Assembly: GCA_900696685.1 (NCBI GenBank)
Contig: CAADHA010000200.1
Span: forward strand, 1-57,983
From: an uncultured Planctomycetota bacterium
GTDB taxonomy: Bacteria; Planctomycetota; Phycisphaerae; Phycisphaerales; UBA5793
Length of the DNA stretch: 57,983 nt
Direction: 5' to 3'
Shown: positions 1-10,200 of the stretch, piece by piece
How positions within the stretch are numbered: position 1 is the stretch's first letter
Layout of the letters: each line of letters starts with the position of its first letter
Made by a program: the position numbers and the translations under genes
Notes under the pieces: model-generated
Database searches by the model: none
Told to the model about the DNA's origin: nothing
The model's input: only the letters and a program-made list of their open reading frames with translations

Positions 1-1028
1 GGCAGATGGCCCGCGGCGGCGCTGGAGTGATTGTGCCAGGCGATTTCGCCCCCGTCCGGCAGACACTTGTGCGCGGTGTGATGGTTGGTAGAGTTGTTGA
101 TGGCGCTATCGATCAGGAGCGTGTTCACGCCGTTGTGCTGCCAGTAGAGTTGCAGCGTGGCGGTGTGGTCGAGGACATGCGGCACGGCGACGACGAGTTC
201 ACTCCATATCGCGTCAGGCTCGGCGAAGGATGTGCCGATCTTGACGGCCGTCTCCTGGCCTTCGGGCAGGCAGAAGGTGTAACCGCAGCCGCTGTCGGCA
301 CTGATCCATGAGGCGCGCACTTTTCTGTGATTGAGCAAGGGCCACTCAACTTCCGCATCCATGTCGAAGAAGAGCGTGAACTCGATGTAGACGTCCGACT
401 CCTCGATGCCCGCAGGGTTTTTCCACAGCCAGTTGGCGCTCTCGAGGAGGCCCTCCTTGTTCATCTTCATTCCGTAGCCGCCCTCCCAGCCGGTCGGATG
501 CGGGAAGAGCGTGTAGGGCGTGAGTTCGCTGCCGGTGAAGATCGGCCAGGAGCGCTCTCCGCAGGGGTCGTAGACGATCACCTCCGTTGAGTTCGGGTCC
601 GCCTTGAAGACCATGCGGTCGATCATCTCCGTGTACGAGGGGTTCCCGCTGACGTTGGCGAAGTTGCTGGGGCTTCCCGCGACGACTCGGATCTTGTCCA
701 CAGCAACGAACCAGACGTAGGGGTCGGGCATCAGGTCGTGGCGGAAGAGATCCTTGACTTTGAACTGCGCGCGCGGCCTCACGTCGGGCGGGGTGGGATT
801 GTTGGGTAGTTGCGTCCAGATGTCATTGTTGTTCGGGTCGAAGTGCCACGCCTCAGCTGCTTGAGCGCCCGGCGCCTTCCAGAACTCCATCTTGACGTAG
901 ACCTTGGCATCCTCGATTCTGTATTGAGGCTGCGCCTTGGCGACACTAGTCGCCAGCGCGGTCATGGCCAAGACGATGAGCAGAATCTGAATGGTCCATC
1001 CGCGCTTGAGCGTTGCGTGTCGCGTAAT
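1..1028 (-). CDS. Secreted protein of unknown function (incomplete at left edge)
   Basis: An open frame runs leftward off the window, so the C-terminus is missing. The translation is protein-like, rich in Trp, Tyr and Asn, with no frame breaks over more than 320 codons. A hydrophobic signal peptide ending in AKAQ lies just after a stretch with the motif LKRGWTIQ, followed by a mature start at QPQYRIEDAK. I recognise no family. The start is unclear: a good Shine-Dalgarno-like AAGGGGAG lies at about 1033-1040, but the in-frame codons after it are ATT (1026-1028) and ACG. The first canonical ATG is at 963-965, inside the hydrophobic part of the signal peptide. Coordinates are given to the ATT because the signal peptide needs the upstream residues. 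The gene is divergent from the HAF-repeat gene. Confidence 0.6.
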   Translation of the reverse strand, partial: MTRHATLKRGWTIQILLIVLAMTALATSVAKAQPQYRIEDAKVYVKMEFWKAPGAQAAEAWHFDPNNNDIWTQLPNNPTPPDVRPRAQFKVKDLFRHDLMPDPYVWFVAVDKIRVVAGSPSNFANVSGNPSYTEMIDRMVFKADPNSTEVIVYDPCGERSWPIFTGSELTPYTLFPHPTGWEGGYGMKMNKEGLLESANWLWKNPAGIEESDVYIEFTLFFDMDAEVEWPLLNHRKVRASWISADSGCGYTFCLPEGQETAVKIGTSFAEPDAIWSELVVAVPHVLDHTATLQLYWQHNGVNTLLIDSAINNSTNHHTAHKCLPDGGEIAWHNHSSAAAGHL

Positions 1029-1273
1029 GCTCTCCCCTTTTGTGGAGTTCTCGACGGCCGTCGCGTCGCCGCGCGGCGCGTGAACGGTCGTCTCGCGCGA
1101 GGCTAACCAAACGGATCGGGCTGTCCAATTCAAAAGGCCCCTCGAAAAGCAGATCAGGGAAACCACCCTGAAGCCTGTCGGGAATTCCCATCGTATCCGC
1201 TGTGCAGAGCGAAACACCTCTCGGCCCGGCGCTTCGAGAGCCCGCGTTGAGGAGAGTGCACAGGGGGATCACC

Positions 1274-2644
1274 ATGACTCGTATTACAGGTAACCCCGGT
1301 TCTCGACGCTTCTCGCGGAATTGCGCCCCGATCGCGCTTCTTGCCATTGCCGGATGCAGTCAATATGCCTCGGCCCAGCGCTACTCTGTCACGATCCTGC
1401 CCCTGCCGGAGGGGTACGTCGCGGGGTTCCCCCACGGTCTCAACAACCGGGGCGAGGTTTGCGCGTGGGTGTTTGGCCTTCAGGGGGAGGACGCAGCCGC
1501 TGTCTGGCGGGGCAACCGCGTGATCACACTTCCCGAACTCCCTCACGAGGGAAGACCCAACACTTGGGCGAGCGACATCAATGACGGCGGCGTCGTCGTC
1601 GGCCGCTCTGAAGGCGCACTCGACGTCTGGCAGGCCGTCATGTGGCCCGATGAGAACACGGTCATCCCCCTCCTCGACCGCCAGAGCGCCGCGTATGGCA
1701 TGAATGACAATCTCGTCGTCATCGGCGACTACTCTGTCGGCTTCCTCGAGACGAACGCTTTTCTCTGGGAAAACGGTGAATGGTTTTCGCTGTACCCTCC
1801 CATCGAGTTCGGCGACAGCGTGAACAATCGCAAACAGGCCCTCGGGCACACGGGCAACCAGTCGTGGGTGTGGGACAAGGGCGTATTCTACGCATTGCCC
1901 GGCTTCGAGCCCGGTAACGACCTGGTGAGGGCATCCAGCATTAATGACATCGGCCACCTCGCAGGAGGGATCAGGCGAGACCGCGATGACGACCATCGGC
2001 CTGTGATCTGGACCGACTTCATCCCCCGCGAGATGCCCGTGGCGCATCCGAGCCTGGGGGGCGGAATCGGGATGGTCAACAACTCCGGAGTGGCGATCGG
2101 GGCGTCCGCCAACCCGTCGCAGACGGACTACAGGCCGACTCTCTGGAGCGGCAACCTCGCCATGGAACTCAACGAACTCATCATCGATCGCGATGCGCGC
2201 GCTTGGCGCGTCAGTGTGCCTTGGCGCATCAATGACGTTGGCCAGATCGCGGGGACGGTGACGGCGTTCGGCCAGACGCGGGGCTGGAGCATCGCGCGCC
2301 TCGACCCCATCGACACCGGCCTGACTCTCTGGGGCATGGAGCCGTCGCGGCCCGGAATGCGCAACGTCATCCAGGTCAACCACGCCACGCCCGGCGGGCG
2401 CGTCTCGCTTCTGTGGGGCACGGAGCGAGGCGAGCCAATGCCGCTCCGGCAGTGCAACGGCGCGATGATTGACGTGGGCGATTCGCGCCTCGCGGCGACC
2501 GCCGTCGCCGGACCCGAGGGGCGCGCGATCTTCAACGTCTTCATCCCAGCGAATGTGGTGGGCCTTTACGTCCTCCAGGCCGTCGATCACCGCTCATGCG
2601 AGGTCAGCCCGCCTGCCTGGGCGCTGCTCAAGACGGAGAACTGA
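1274..2644 (+). CDS. Secreted HAF-repeat (extracellular repeat) protein
   Basis: 456 residues. The N-terminus (MTRITGNPGSRRFSRN) is basic and followed by a hydrophobic stretch ending near ASAQ, so it is probably exported. The body carries several imperfect repeats with the core (I/L/V)N-x2-G-x3-G, for example LNNRGEV, INDGGVVVG, INDIGHLAG, VNNSGVAIG and INDVGQIAG. These are typical of the HAF family of extracellular repeat proteins, whose function is unknown. The last 100 residues are a separate domain without repeats. I chose the ATG at 1274 because GGGGGATC precedes it and the signal peptide begins there; the frame is open further upstream but that part is low-complexity. It stands alone, with non-coding DNA on both sides. 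Confidence 0.75.
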   Translation: MTRITGNPGSRRFSRNCAPIALLAIAGCSQYASAQRYSVTILPLPEGYVAGFPHGLNNRGEVCAWVFGLQGEDAAAVWRGNRVITLPELPHEGRPNTWASDINDGGVVVGRSEGALDVWQAVMWPDENTVIPLLDRQSAAYGMNDNLVVIGDYSVGFLETNAFLWENGEWFSLYPPIEFGDSVNNRKQALGHTGNQSWVWDKGVFYALPGFEPGNDLVRASSINDIGHLAGGIRRDRDDDHRPVIWTDFIPREMPVAHPSLGGGIGMVNNSGVAIGASANPSQTDYRPTLWSGNLAMELNELIIDRDARAWRVSVPWRINDVGQIAGTVTAFGQTRGWSIARLDPIDTGLTLWGMEPSRPGMRNVIQVNHATPGGRVSLLWGTERGEPMPLRQCNGAMIDVGDSRLAATAVAGPEGRAIFNVFIPANVVGLYVLQAVDHRSCEVSPPAWALLKTEN

Positions 2645-2988
2645 TCGACATTTCAACTGGGCTCGGTCACGGCGCCGCACGGCTCCGACCACGGGACGCG
2701 GCGCCGCAACTCGACTGGGCGTCTCTGCATCCGCCGTTTCAGACGGGGCTGGGACCAGGCACAATCGGTCTGAATCGGCCTGAGCGGGGTTGGATTTGGA
2801 ACGGCCCGGCGGATAGCGCCGCAGCGGACTCGCGCGCCGCATTCCGCCAGAGCACGGAGTGCGCTGCAGCGCCCGCTGCACTTGCGTACAGCCCGCCCTA
2901 TCCTTGTCCGGCCCGACCGGCCCGAATGTCGGGCGCCTCGGACTGGTGAATCTCCCGCCGGGCCGCTCGAACCCCGGATCACTTCCGC
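2645..2988. other. Non-coding stretch before rseP
   Basis: These 344 bases hold no convincing gene. The short open frames here have no ribosome-binding site and read like shadows of GC-rich DNA. The promoter of the site-2 protease gene is expected here, but I see no clear sigma-70 type boxes and no strong Shine-Dalgarno sequence before its ATG. Confidence 0.5.
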
Positions 2989-5073
2989 ATGTCCACCTTC
3001 TTCGACTTCCTCCTGCTGCTCATCGGCTTCAGTCTCGTGATCTTCGTTCACGAGTTGGGCCACTTCGCCGTCGCCAAGTGGGTCGGCATCAGGGTTGAGC
3101 AGTTCGCCATCGGCATGGGCCCGGCGCTGCTCTCGTGGCGCAAGGGCATCGGCTTCCGCGCCGGCTCGACCCAGCCCGCGTACGAAGCGCGGCTCAAGAG
3201 CGGCACACGGGCGTCGGACCTCGGCGAGACGGAGTATCGCATCAACTACCTGCCCATCGGCGGGTACGTCAAGATGCTCGGGCAGGAAGACCTCGACATG
3301 GCCGCCGTCGTCAACGATCCTCGCTCCTACAGCAGCCGGCCGATCTGGGCGCGGATGTGCGTGGTTTCCGCCGGCGTGGTGATGAACATCATCTTCGCGC
3401 TCGTGCTCTTTGTGATCTGCTTCATGTGGGGAGTGCAGACGCCCGTGCCCGTGATCGGCGGGATCAGTCCGGACAGCCTCGCCGCAGTCACCATGCCTTC
3501 CAACGCCGCGGAGCACGGCATCACCGGCGCGGGCATCAAGCCCGGCGACCGCGTCGTCTCGATCAACGGCAGACCGATCCGTTCCTATGACCAGATTCTC
3601 CTCGCAGCCGCCGTCGCGCGGCCAGGCGAGGTGTTGCGCATCGTCGTCGATCGGGATGGCCGGACGCTCAACTTTGATCTCGAACCGCGAGCCGACCGCG
3701 AGACGCGCCTGCTCGCCCTCGGCATTACGTCCTCCCAAAGCACGACGATCATCGACTATCGCCCGGGATCAGCCGCCGAGGCTCTGGTGCGATCGTGCCT
3801 GAACACCGCGGGCCTGGAAGAGATAACTGCCGCACCGGGATTGACGCTCACCCACATCGACGGCGAGCCAGTCAGCGCCCTCTGGCAACTGAGCCGCGCC
3901 ATCGACCTATCCGACGGCAAGAGCCTCACGCTCACCTTCCGCGATCCGAAAACCGGGGCCGTCCAGACCGGAACGCTCCAGACCGAGCCGGATTTCATGC
4001 TCGCCCAGGTGCAACACGGATCGTCGTGGTACGCTCTTCGCCATCTGCTGGGACTGGTGCCGGCGCCGGCCGTGATCGACGTGGACAGCCGCAAAGGCGA
4101 CAATTGGCTCAAGCCGGGCGATATCGTCGTCCAGGCCGGGTCGATCCGCTGGCCCCGCTCAGATGAACTCTCACAGGCCCTCGCGCCGCGCTCGAAGTCT
4201 CAGCTCACCATCGATCGCGCCGGGCAGCGGCGCACCGTTGACGTCGCAGTTGATCGGCTCGGCCGCGCCGGCTTCTCATTCACCGACATGCCCGCGGCCC
4301 ACGCGCCGGTGGTGGCGAGTACGCTCGCGACGATCCCGCTCGGCGCGCCCGGCCGTGCGCCGAAGGAAGCCGCCTCGCCCGCCGCGGCCGTCAACCTCAT
4401 GCCGGGCTCTCGCATCGTTTCGGTGAACGGCACGCCCGTCTCCACATGGCGCGAAGTCGCCATCCTGCTTCGCCGAGTGCTGGACCCGACTGCGGCGCAC
4501 AGCACAATCCCGCTCGAATGCGCCTTGCCCGTCCCCGGTCGCCCGATTGAGCAGGTGTCGTGGACGATCGATCAGGCGTCGGCACAGCGCCTCCTCGCCC
4601 TCGAGTGGCACAGCAACCTGGCGACCATGATCTTCAAGCCGCTCGAGGAGATTCAGAAGGCGGACAACCCCGTCGCCGCCGTCGGCATGGGCCTGGATCG
4701 CACCTGGGAGATGATCATCACCACGTACCAGACGCTCGACCGGCTGGTGCGAGGCACGATCAAGGTCGATCAACTCAAGGGGCCCGTGGGCATCGCCGAA
4801 ATCGGCACGCGCGTCGCGGGCCGCGGCCTTCCCTATCTGATCCTCTTCCTGGGCATCATCAACGTCAACCTCGCTGTGCTCAACTTCCTGCCCATCCCCA
4901 TCGTGGACGGCGGGCTGATGGTCTTTCTCATCGTCGAGAAGATCAAAGGCTCGCCCGTGAGCGTGCAGGTGCAGAACGCGGCGACGGTCGTCGGCCTCCT
5001 CCTCATCGGCAGCCTCTTTCTCATCACCTTCTACAACGACGTGGTCAACCTCATCGGCAATCTGACGAGTTGA
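2989..5073 (+). CDS. rseP: RseP-like site-2 intramembrane metalloprotease with four PDZ-like domains
   Basis: M50-family intramembrane protease that cleaves membrane proteins such as anti-sigma factors within the membrane. The zinc motif HELGH is at residues 21-25 in the first transmembrane helix. The second metal-binding motif, NFLPIPIVDGG, starts at residue 632 (Asp640) and is followed by the last two helices. Between them lie four PDZ-like segments, recognisable by cores such as IKPGDRVVSINGRPI (about 183), LTHIDGEPVS (about 286), LKPGDIVVQAG (about 373) and LMPGSRIVSVNGTPV (about 470). E. coli RseP has about 450 residues and two PDZ domains; this one has 694. The start at 2989 puts the protease helix at the extreme N-terminus, as in the family. 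No anti-sigma or sigma factor gene is near. Confidence 0.95.
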   Translation: MSTFFDFLLLLIGFSLVIFVHELGHFAVAKWVGIRVEQFAIGMGPALLSWRKGIGFRAGSTQPAYEARLKSGTRASDLGETEYRINYLPIGGYVKMLGQEDLDMAAVVNDPRSYSSRPIWARMCVVSAGVVMNIIFALVLFVICFMWGVQTPVPVIGGISPDSLAAVTMPSNAAEHGITGAGIKPGDRVVSINGRPIRSYDQILLAAAVARPGEVLRIVVDRDGRTLNFDLEPRADRETRLLALGITSSQSTTIIDYRPGSAAEALVRSCLNTAGLEEITAAPGLTLTHIDGEPVSALWQLSRAIDLSDGKSLTLTFRDPKTGAVQTGTLQTEPDFMLAQVQHGSSWYALRHLLGLVPAPAVIDVDSRKGDNWLKPGDIVVQAGSIRWPRSDELSQALAPRSKSQLTIDRAGQRRTVDVAVDRLGRAGFSFTDMPAAHAPVVASTLATIPLGAPGRAPKEAASPAAAVNLMPGSRIVSVNGTPVSTWREVAILLRRVLDPTAAHSTIPLECALPVPGRPIEQVSWTIDQASAQRLLALEWHSNLATMIFKPLEEIQKADNPVAAVGMGLDRTWEMIITTYQTLDRLVRGTIKVDQLKGPVGIAEIGTRVAGRGLPYLILFLGIINVNLAVLNFLPIPIVDGGLMVFLIVEKIKGSPVSVQVQNAATVVGLLLIGSLFLITFYNDVVNLIGNLTS

Positions 5074-5290
5074 AGGGGATCGGCGCGCTCCGTCGCACGC
5101 CGCAGGAAGCACGGCCGGCATCGCGCGTGGCATGGCGACACCTGCAGCCGCTCCCCCGCGCCTGCTCCCCCTTTCCCTGATACAGTCTTCCACTGATGGA
5201 TGCGGCGGCAATTCGCTGTTACGCACAACCGGGCGATCCTGAAGGACCTCTGCCGCGGGGCCCGACAAGCAGAAAGACCAAAGGAGATCG

Positions 5291-6595
5291 ATGATGATGA
5301 TCAGGAGTTTCGTTCTCTGCACGGCGGTGATCATCGCGCCCGCCACTGCCGCGCACGCCCAGGCGACGGCCGCCAGCCAGAACGCAAATACAGCGCGCGA
5401 AACCGTCACGCGCATGGCGGAGTACCTCAAGAGCCTTCCCGCGTGGCAATTCAGCCTGACCACGAAGAACCTGACGACGGCCGAGGGTCTGCACATGGAG
5501 TACCACACGACCTACTCGGTACTCGTCGAACGGCCCGGCCGCTACGCCCTGCGACAGCAGCGCGGCATGTCGGGGCCTCATTACATCTGCGATGCGCAGA
5601 ACCTCACGATATACGTGCCTTACGTGAAGCAGTACGAAATCTCCGAGGCCCCGGGCGGCGTCCTCGAGGCGCTCGATCCCGAGCGCCTTGGCTATCTCGG
5701 CGAGTTCTATCGTTCGTTCCTTCTTGACGCGCCGGGTATTCGCACGCTCCTCGCCGCCGACCCGGTGGCCGCCACGGCCGGGCTTCTCGCGTCCGTGGAG
5801 TACGTGGGCCTGGAGAAGATCGACGGCGTTTCCGTGCACCACCTGGCCGTCTCGAACGATGCGCGGGAGCACCATCTCTGGATCGCCGCCGGTGAGCAGC
5901 CCTATCCTGTGCGCTTCACGTACAAGCCCACGTCCAACGACTGGGATCCGGCCGAGTTCTGGGGCAAATCGGAAATACTCTACACCGCGACGGTCACCAA
6001 CTGGGATCCTTCGCCGAAGATCACGGGACAAAGTTTCGCTTTCCAGGCGCCCGAAGGCGTCGAGCAGGTCGATGATCTGGCGGAGGCGATGATGAGCGGC
6101 GGCGAGGACGGCTTCGGCGAAGAGGATGATCATTCGGCGCTGCTCGGGGCCGAAGCGCCGGCCTTCGAGATGCCCTCGCTCGACGGAGCGCCCGTCAGCC
6201 TTGCCTCTCTGAACAAGGGTGGACGCATCGTGGTGATCGACTTCTGGGCGACATGGTGTCCCCCGTGCCGCGCCGGCCTTCCTGTGCTGGTCGAAACCAT
6301 GAAGGGCTACAAGGACGACCAGGCTGTCTTCTACGCCGTCAACCTCATGGAAGACGCGGCGACGATCCGCCGCTTCCTCGAAGGTGAGAAACTCGACCTC
6401 AAGGTCCTTCTCGACGCCGAAGGGACCGTCGCAACCATGTACGGCGTAAGCGGCATCCCGCAGACGGTCGTGATCGGGCCGGACGGGACCATCCAGTCCA
6501 TCCATGTCGGCTTCGATCCCGCGGTCGGCGAGCAACTCAAGAAGGAGATCGACACGCTGCTCAAGGGCGAGTCGATTGTCGAACCCCGGCGCTAG
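5291..6595 (+). CDS. DUF2092-like lipoprotein-carrier-fold domain fused to TlpA-type thioredoxin
   Basis: 434 residues with a signal peptide (MMMIRSFVLCTAVIIAP, cleavage near AHAQ). Residues about 35-260 resemble the DUF2092 family: an RPGRYALR-like strand, Tyr-rich strands and a YVGLEKIDGVSVHHL segment. An acidic Gly/Glu/Asp linker follows. Residues about 290-425 form a redoxin/TlpA thioredoxin domain with WCPPC at 322-326 (redox Cys 323 and 326) and the cis-Pro segment GIPQTVVIG. It is probably a periplasmic thiol-disulfide reductase or redox sensor with a ligand-binding N-terminal half; the substrate is unknown. An AAGGAG six bases before the ATG at 5291 supports this start. It lies 217 bases after rseP and converges on the lipoprotein gene. 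Confidence 0.88.
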   Translation: MMMIRSFVLCTAVIIAPATAAHAQATAASQNANTARETVTRMAEYLKSLPAWQFSLTTKNLTTAEGLHMEYHTTYSVLVERPGRYALRQQRGMSGPHYICDAQNLTIYVPYVKQYEISEAPGGVLEALDPERLGYLGEFYRSFLLDAPGIRTLLAADPVAATAGLLASVEYVGLEKIDGVSVHHLAVSNDAREHHLWIAAGEQPYPVRFTYKPTSNDWDPAEFWGKSEILYTATVTNWDPSPKITGQSFAFQAPEGVEQVDDLAEAMMSGGEDGFGEEDDHSALLGAEAPAFEMPSLDGAPVSLASLNKGGRIVVIDFWATWCPPCRAGLPVLVETMKGYKDDQAVFYAVNLMEDAATIRRFLEGEKLDLKVLLDAEGTVATMYGVSGIPQTVVIGPDGTIQSIHVGFDPAVGEQLKKEIDTLLKGESIVEPRR

Positions 6596-6695
6596 GCACG
6601 CCGCGCAACCCTCGATCTTCCTCTGCCCGATGATCTGCGGCCACGTTGATCGCCCCGGTTCCTTGCAGGAGGAGCAGCAGGCATGCCCGCCGCTC

Positions 6696-7250
6696 TCAGC
6701 GGCTGGTGTGATCGAGATGGACGGTCGAGAGGCCGGAGTAGATCGGACGCCGGCCGGGCTGCTCGAAGCGCGCGACGAGGTCGACGCTCGACAGGCCCAG
6801 ATTGTCCCCGCCGCGCTGATCGTCGTCGAGCAGCGACACATGGAGGATGTAACACGGCCCCGGCCAGGCCCGCGCCCGCGCGGCCGCCAGGCGCGACGCA
6901 TCAAAGACCCACTCGCGCACGGGCTCGGCCTCGGGATCGCTGTAGTCCCCGGTGCGGTAAAGGGAGATGGTCAGCGTGCCCTCCGCGTGAAGCGGAAACG
7001 CATAAGGCTCGGACCAGAAATAAACCGTCGCGTCGAAGCGATCGCCTCGTCCGTTGCCATTGGTGTCGCGCACGTAGAGTTCGGGATAGAAAGCGACCTT
7101 GTTGACGGCGAGAGACGCGGGCTGGCTGGGGATGTCGCGCGGCTGTGGCGGTAGCGGCGCCTGCCCTTCCTGGTACTCGGTCACGCATCCCGGCACGACT
7201 GGCAACAGCGCACAGCAGAGGATCGTCGCACTAAGGAACGGGCGCTTCAT
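6696..7250 (-). CDS. Lipoprotein co-translated with the giant secretin
   Basis: 184 residues. The N-terminus MKRPFLSATILCCALLPVVPGC is a lipoprotein signal with a lipobox ending VPGC, so the mature protein is probably lipidated at Cys22. The body is beta-rich and contains DTNGNGRGDRFD, which resembles a calcium-binding D-x-N-x-NG-x2-D loop. I recognise no named family. The start ATG overlaps the stop codon of gspD (ATGA, 7247-7250), so translation is probably coupled to the secretin. This position suggests a pilotin-like or outer-membrane partner role, but that is inference from context only. A longer in-frame start would lie inside gspD and add an implausible leader. Confidence 0.78.
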   Translation of the reverse strand: MKRPFLSATILCCALLPVVPGCVTEYQEGQAPLPPQPRDIPSQPASLAVNKVAFYPELYVRDTNGNGRGDRFDATVYFWSEPYAFPLHAEGTLTISLYRTGDYSDPEAEPVREWVFDASRLAAARARAWPGPCYILHVSLLDDDQRGGDNLGLSSVDLVARFEQPGRRPIYSGLSTVHLDHTSR

Positions 7251-10200
7251 CTCTGGTCCTCCTTGCGGGCGTCTTTCTTCTTCTGACCCGGGTCGGACCA
7301 CTGGGTCGGATCGATGCGGCCGCTGCGGATCTGGTCTTTTGTGGTTTCGGGCAGCGTCAGATCGATGATCGCCTCGTCGGTGTACTTCTTCGCCTCCTCA
7401 ATTGAGCCGACGACGTGCGGCGTGATGACGACGAGAAACTCTGTCTTCTCACGCCGATGGAGTTTGGTGCGGAAGGGAAGTCCGATGATCGGAATGTCGC
7501 CGAAGAAGGGCACCTTCTGGTTGCGCATCTCGGTGCGAGTCGAGAACAGACCTCCGATCACCACGGTCTGGCCGTCCTTGACCGTCACAACCGTGTCCAC
7601 TGTTCGCGTGTCGATGATCGGCGCCTGGAAGTCCTCACTGATCTGCGTGGTCCGGGTCGAGAGGCTCGAAATCTCGGGCTTGACCTCCATGCGCACGAAG
7701 CGGTCCGGGCTGATGGAGGGCAGGACGTCAAGGATGATGCCGATGTCGCGCCGAGCCACGGTCGAACGCGCCGTCCCGGTGTCGGAAACCTGAACGTTGT
7801 CCACGATGCCGATGTTCTGGCCGACCTGGAACGTCGCGTTCACATTGTTGTTGACGAGGATCTGCGGGCGGCTGAGAACCTCGAGCCTGCCCTGCGCTTC
7901 GAGTGCACGAATGAGCAGTTCGAGGTCATCCGTCGAGACGGCGAGGTTCGGCACGCCGAGGCCCGAAAGCGTCGCGGCCGCGAGGCCGAACGTGGACGAC
8001 GCCGTCACCCGGTCGCCGCGGAACGGCCCGACGCTGACGTCCATGCCCCACTGCTCATCGGAGTCAAGCGTCACCTCCGCCAGCATCACCGAAATGAGAA
8101 CCTGCGGCGGCGTCTTGTCCAGTTCCTCGATGATGGCCTGGATCTTGTCCATGTAGCGAGGCGAGGCGGAGATCATCAGCGTGTTGCTCTCCGTTACGCC
8201 GACCACTGAAACCTCGCGCTCGAGTTGCTGAAGGATCGAACCGGCGCGATCCGGGCCCAGCGTGCGCAGAATGCGCTCCTGCTCCTGCGTGAGGAAGGAA
8301 TTGAGGGCGGCGGCCACGTCCGCGGCCCGCGCGTTGCGCAGTGCGTAGACCTTTTCGTCGCGCCGCGTCCCCGTCTTCGAGTCAAGGTCCTTGATCACCT
8401 GCTCGACGAGGTCGAGGTAGCGCGGCGTGCCCGAGACGATCAGGCTGTTGGTCCGCGGATCGACTGTCATCGACAGTTGCTGCCGTTCGTCCGTCGCCGT
8501 GACCAGTTCGGTGTCGGTGAAGGTGGCGACTACCCCCGGGGAAGGCGGGGCCAGGCCCTCGGGACCTTCGTCGCGCGGCCGCAGAATCAGCCCCTGCTCG
8601 CGCAGGTTGAAGAGTTGGCCGAGCAGTTCCGCCATCTGAACCGCGTCAGCGTTGACCAGTTCGAAGATGCGCACCCGCTTCGAACCAGTCTCCGACGAGT
8701 CCAGTTCGTCGATCAATTCGCGGATCATCCGCATGGACGACGTTGGCGCCGACACAACGATCGAGTTCGTGCGCAGGTCGGGGGTGAAGCGAATGGACTC
8801 GCGCACGGCCAGCGAGATTTCCGTCTCGGTCGGCTCTCGCGGCTGATCCTCCTGGCGCTCGATGAGTTCTCGCGCGGTGTCGCGGATGAAGCGGATGATG
8901 GTCGCCTGGTCCTGAGTGGCCCCGCCCCGGCGGCCGCCTGCGAGGACGCTCTCGAGTACGGAGACGATCTCGATCGCATTCGCCGCCTTGAGCGGGATCA
9001 TCTGGATCTCGCGCACGTCCATGACCTGCGTGGACTCGAGTTCATTCACCAGGTTGCGGATGGCCGCGAGGTCGGCGGCCGGAGCGGAAACGGCGACGGC
9101 GTTGAGCCGCGCGTCCGCCGTCACGCGGATCGTCCCCGCCCCGCGCGTCCGGTTCGCCTCCGTCACATACAGCGCGTTGAGTTGATCCACCATTCGGTTG
9201 GCCAGCGAGTTGCGCAGCGTGATGATCTCCACTTCCGATCCGCTGGCTGCAAAGGTCTCTGCGTCGCCGAGCGTCAGGATCAGGCCGCGGATGATCTCGA
9301 GGTTCTCGTCGCTGGCGGCGACGATGAGGCTGTTGGTCGCCGGATCGGCCTCGATCACCGTCCGGTCCTGCACTCCCGCCGACTCGCCCAGCGACCGCTC
9401 GCGCTCGCGCATGAGGGTCACGAGGCGCGGCGCGAGGTTCTCAACGCGCTGTCCCGCCACGGGGATCACGTGCAGGCTCAGCGCCGGATTGAAGGGCGCA
9501 CTCTCCAGTTTCATCACCAGGTCGGCGATGCGCCGAAGGTCCTCCGCGCTCGCCGTCACGAGCAGGCTGTTGGTGCGCGAGTCGGTGAGGATGAGGGGCT
9601 TCTCGCGGCCGGCGAGTTCGGAGGGCAGGTCGGCATACTGCCGATCCATCACCCGCTGGATCGTGTCGGCGACTTTGGCGGCATTGCCGCGGTTGAGCGG
9701 GATAATCTGCACGTCGTTGGCGGCGCTGGCGCGCGTGTTCTCCAGCGAAGTCGCCAGCCGCTCGATGACCTCGTAACTCTCCGCCCCGGCCGTAACGAGC
9801 AGGCTGTTGGTCCTCGCGTCGGCCACGATCGTGGCCTGCTGGAGGTCGGCCGTCTCAGGCTCGAACCGCCGAAGGCGGTCAAGGCGCGAGTCCATCAGCC
9901 GCTGAATCAGCGGGGCGATCACCGTCGCCGAGGCGTTGCTCAGCCGGATGATGCGGATATCGTGAATCTCCGCTGCCCGACGGGAGGCGAGCGATTGCAG
10001 CAGCGACTCCAGCACGGCGAAGCTGCGCGGGCTGGTCGTCACAATCAACGAGTTGGTGCGCTCGTCCGCCTGGGCGGCCACTCGGTCCTCGTCGCGGATC
10101 GCACCCGTCTGTGCCTGCCGGTCGAAGAGGCTGGTGAGGATCGCGGCGACGCGGGCGGCGGTCGCATGGTTGAGCGTGTAGATGCGGACGGCCTGGCTCG

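Noticed and set aside
4276..5508. A minus-strand frame across the end of rseP and start of the next gene.
   Set aside because: His/Asp/Arg-rich shadow without a start site; rseP and the thioredoxin fusion on the plus strand explain the region.
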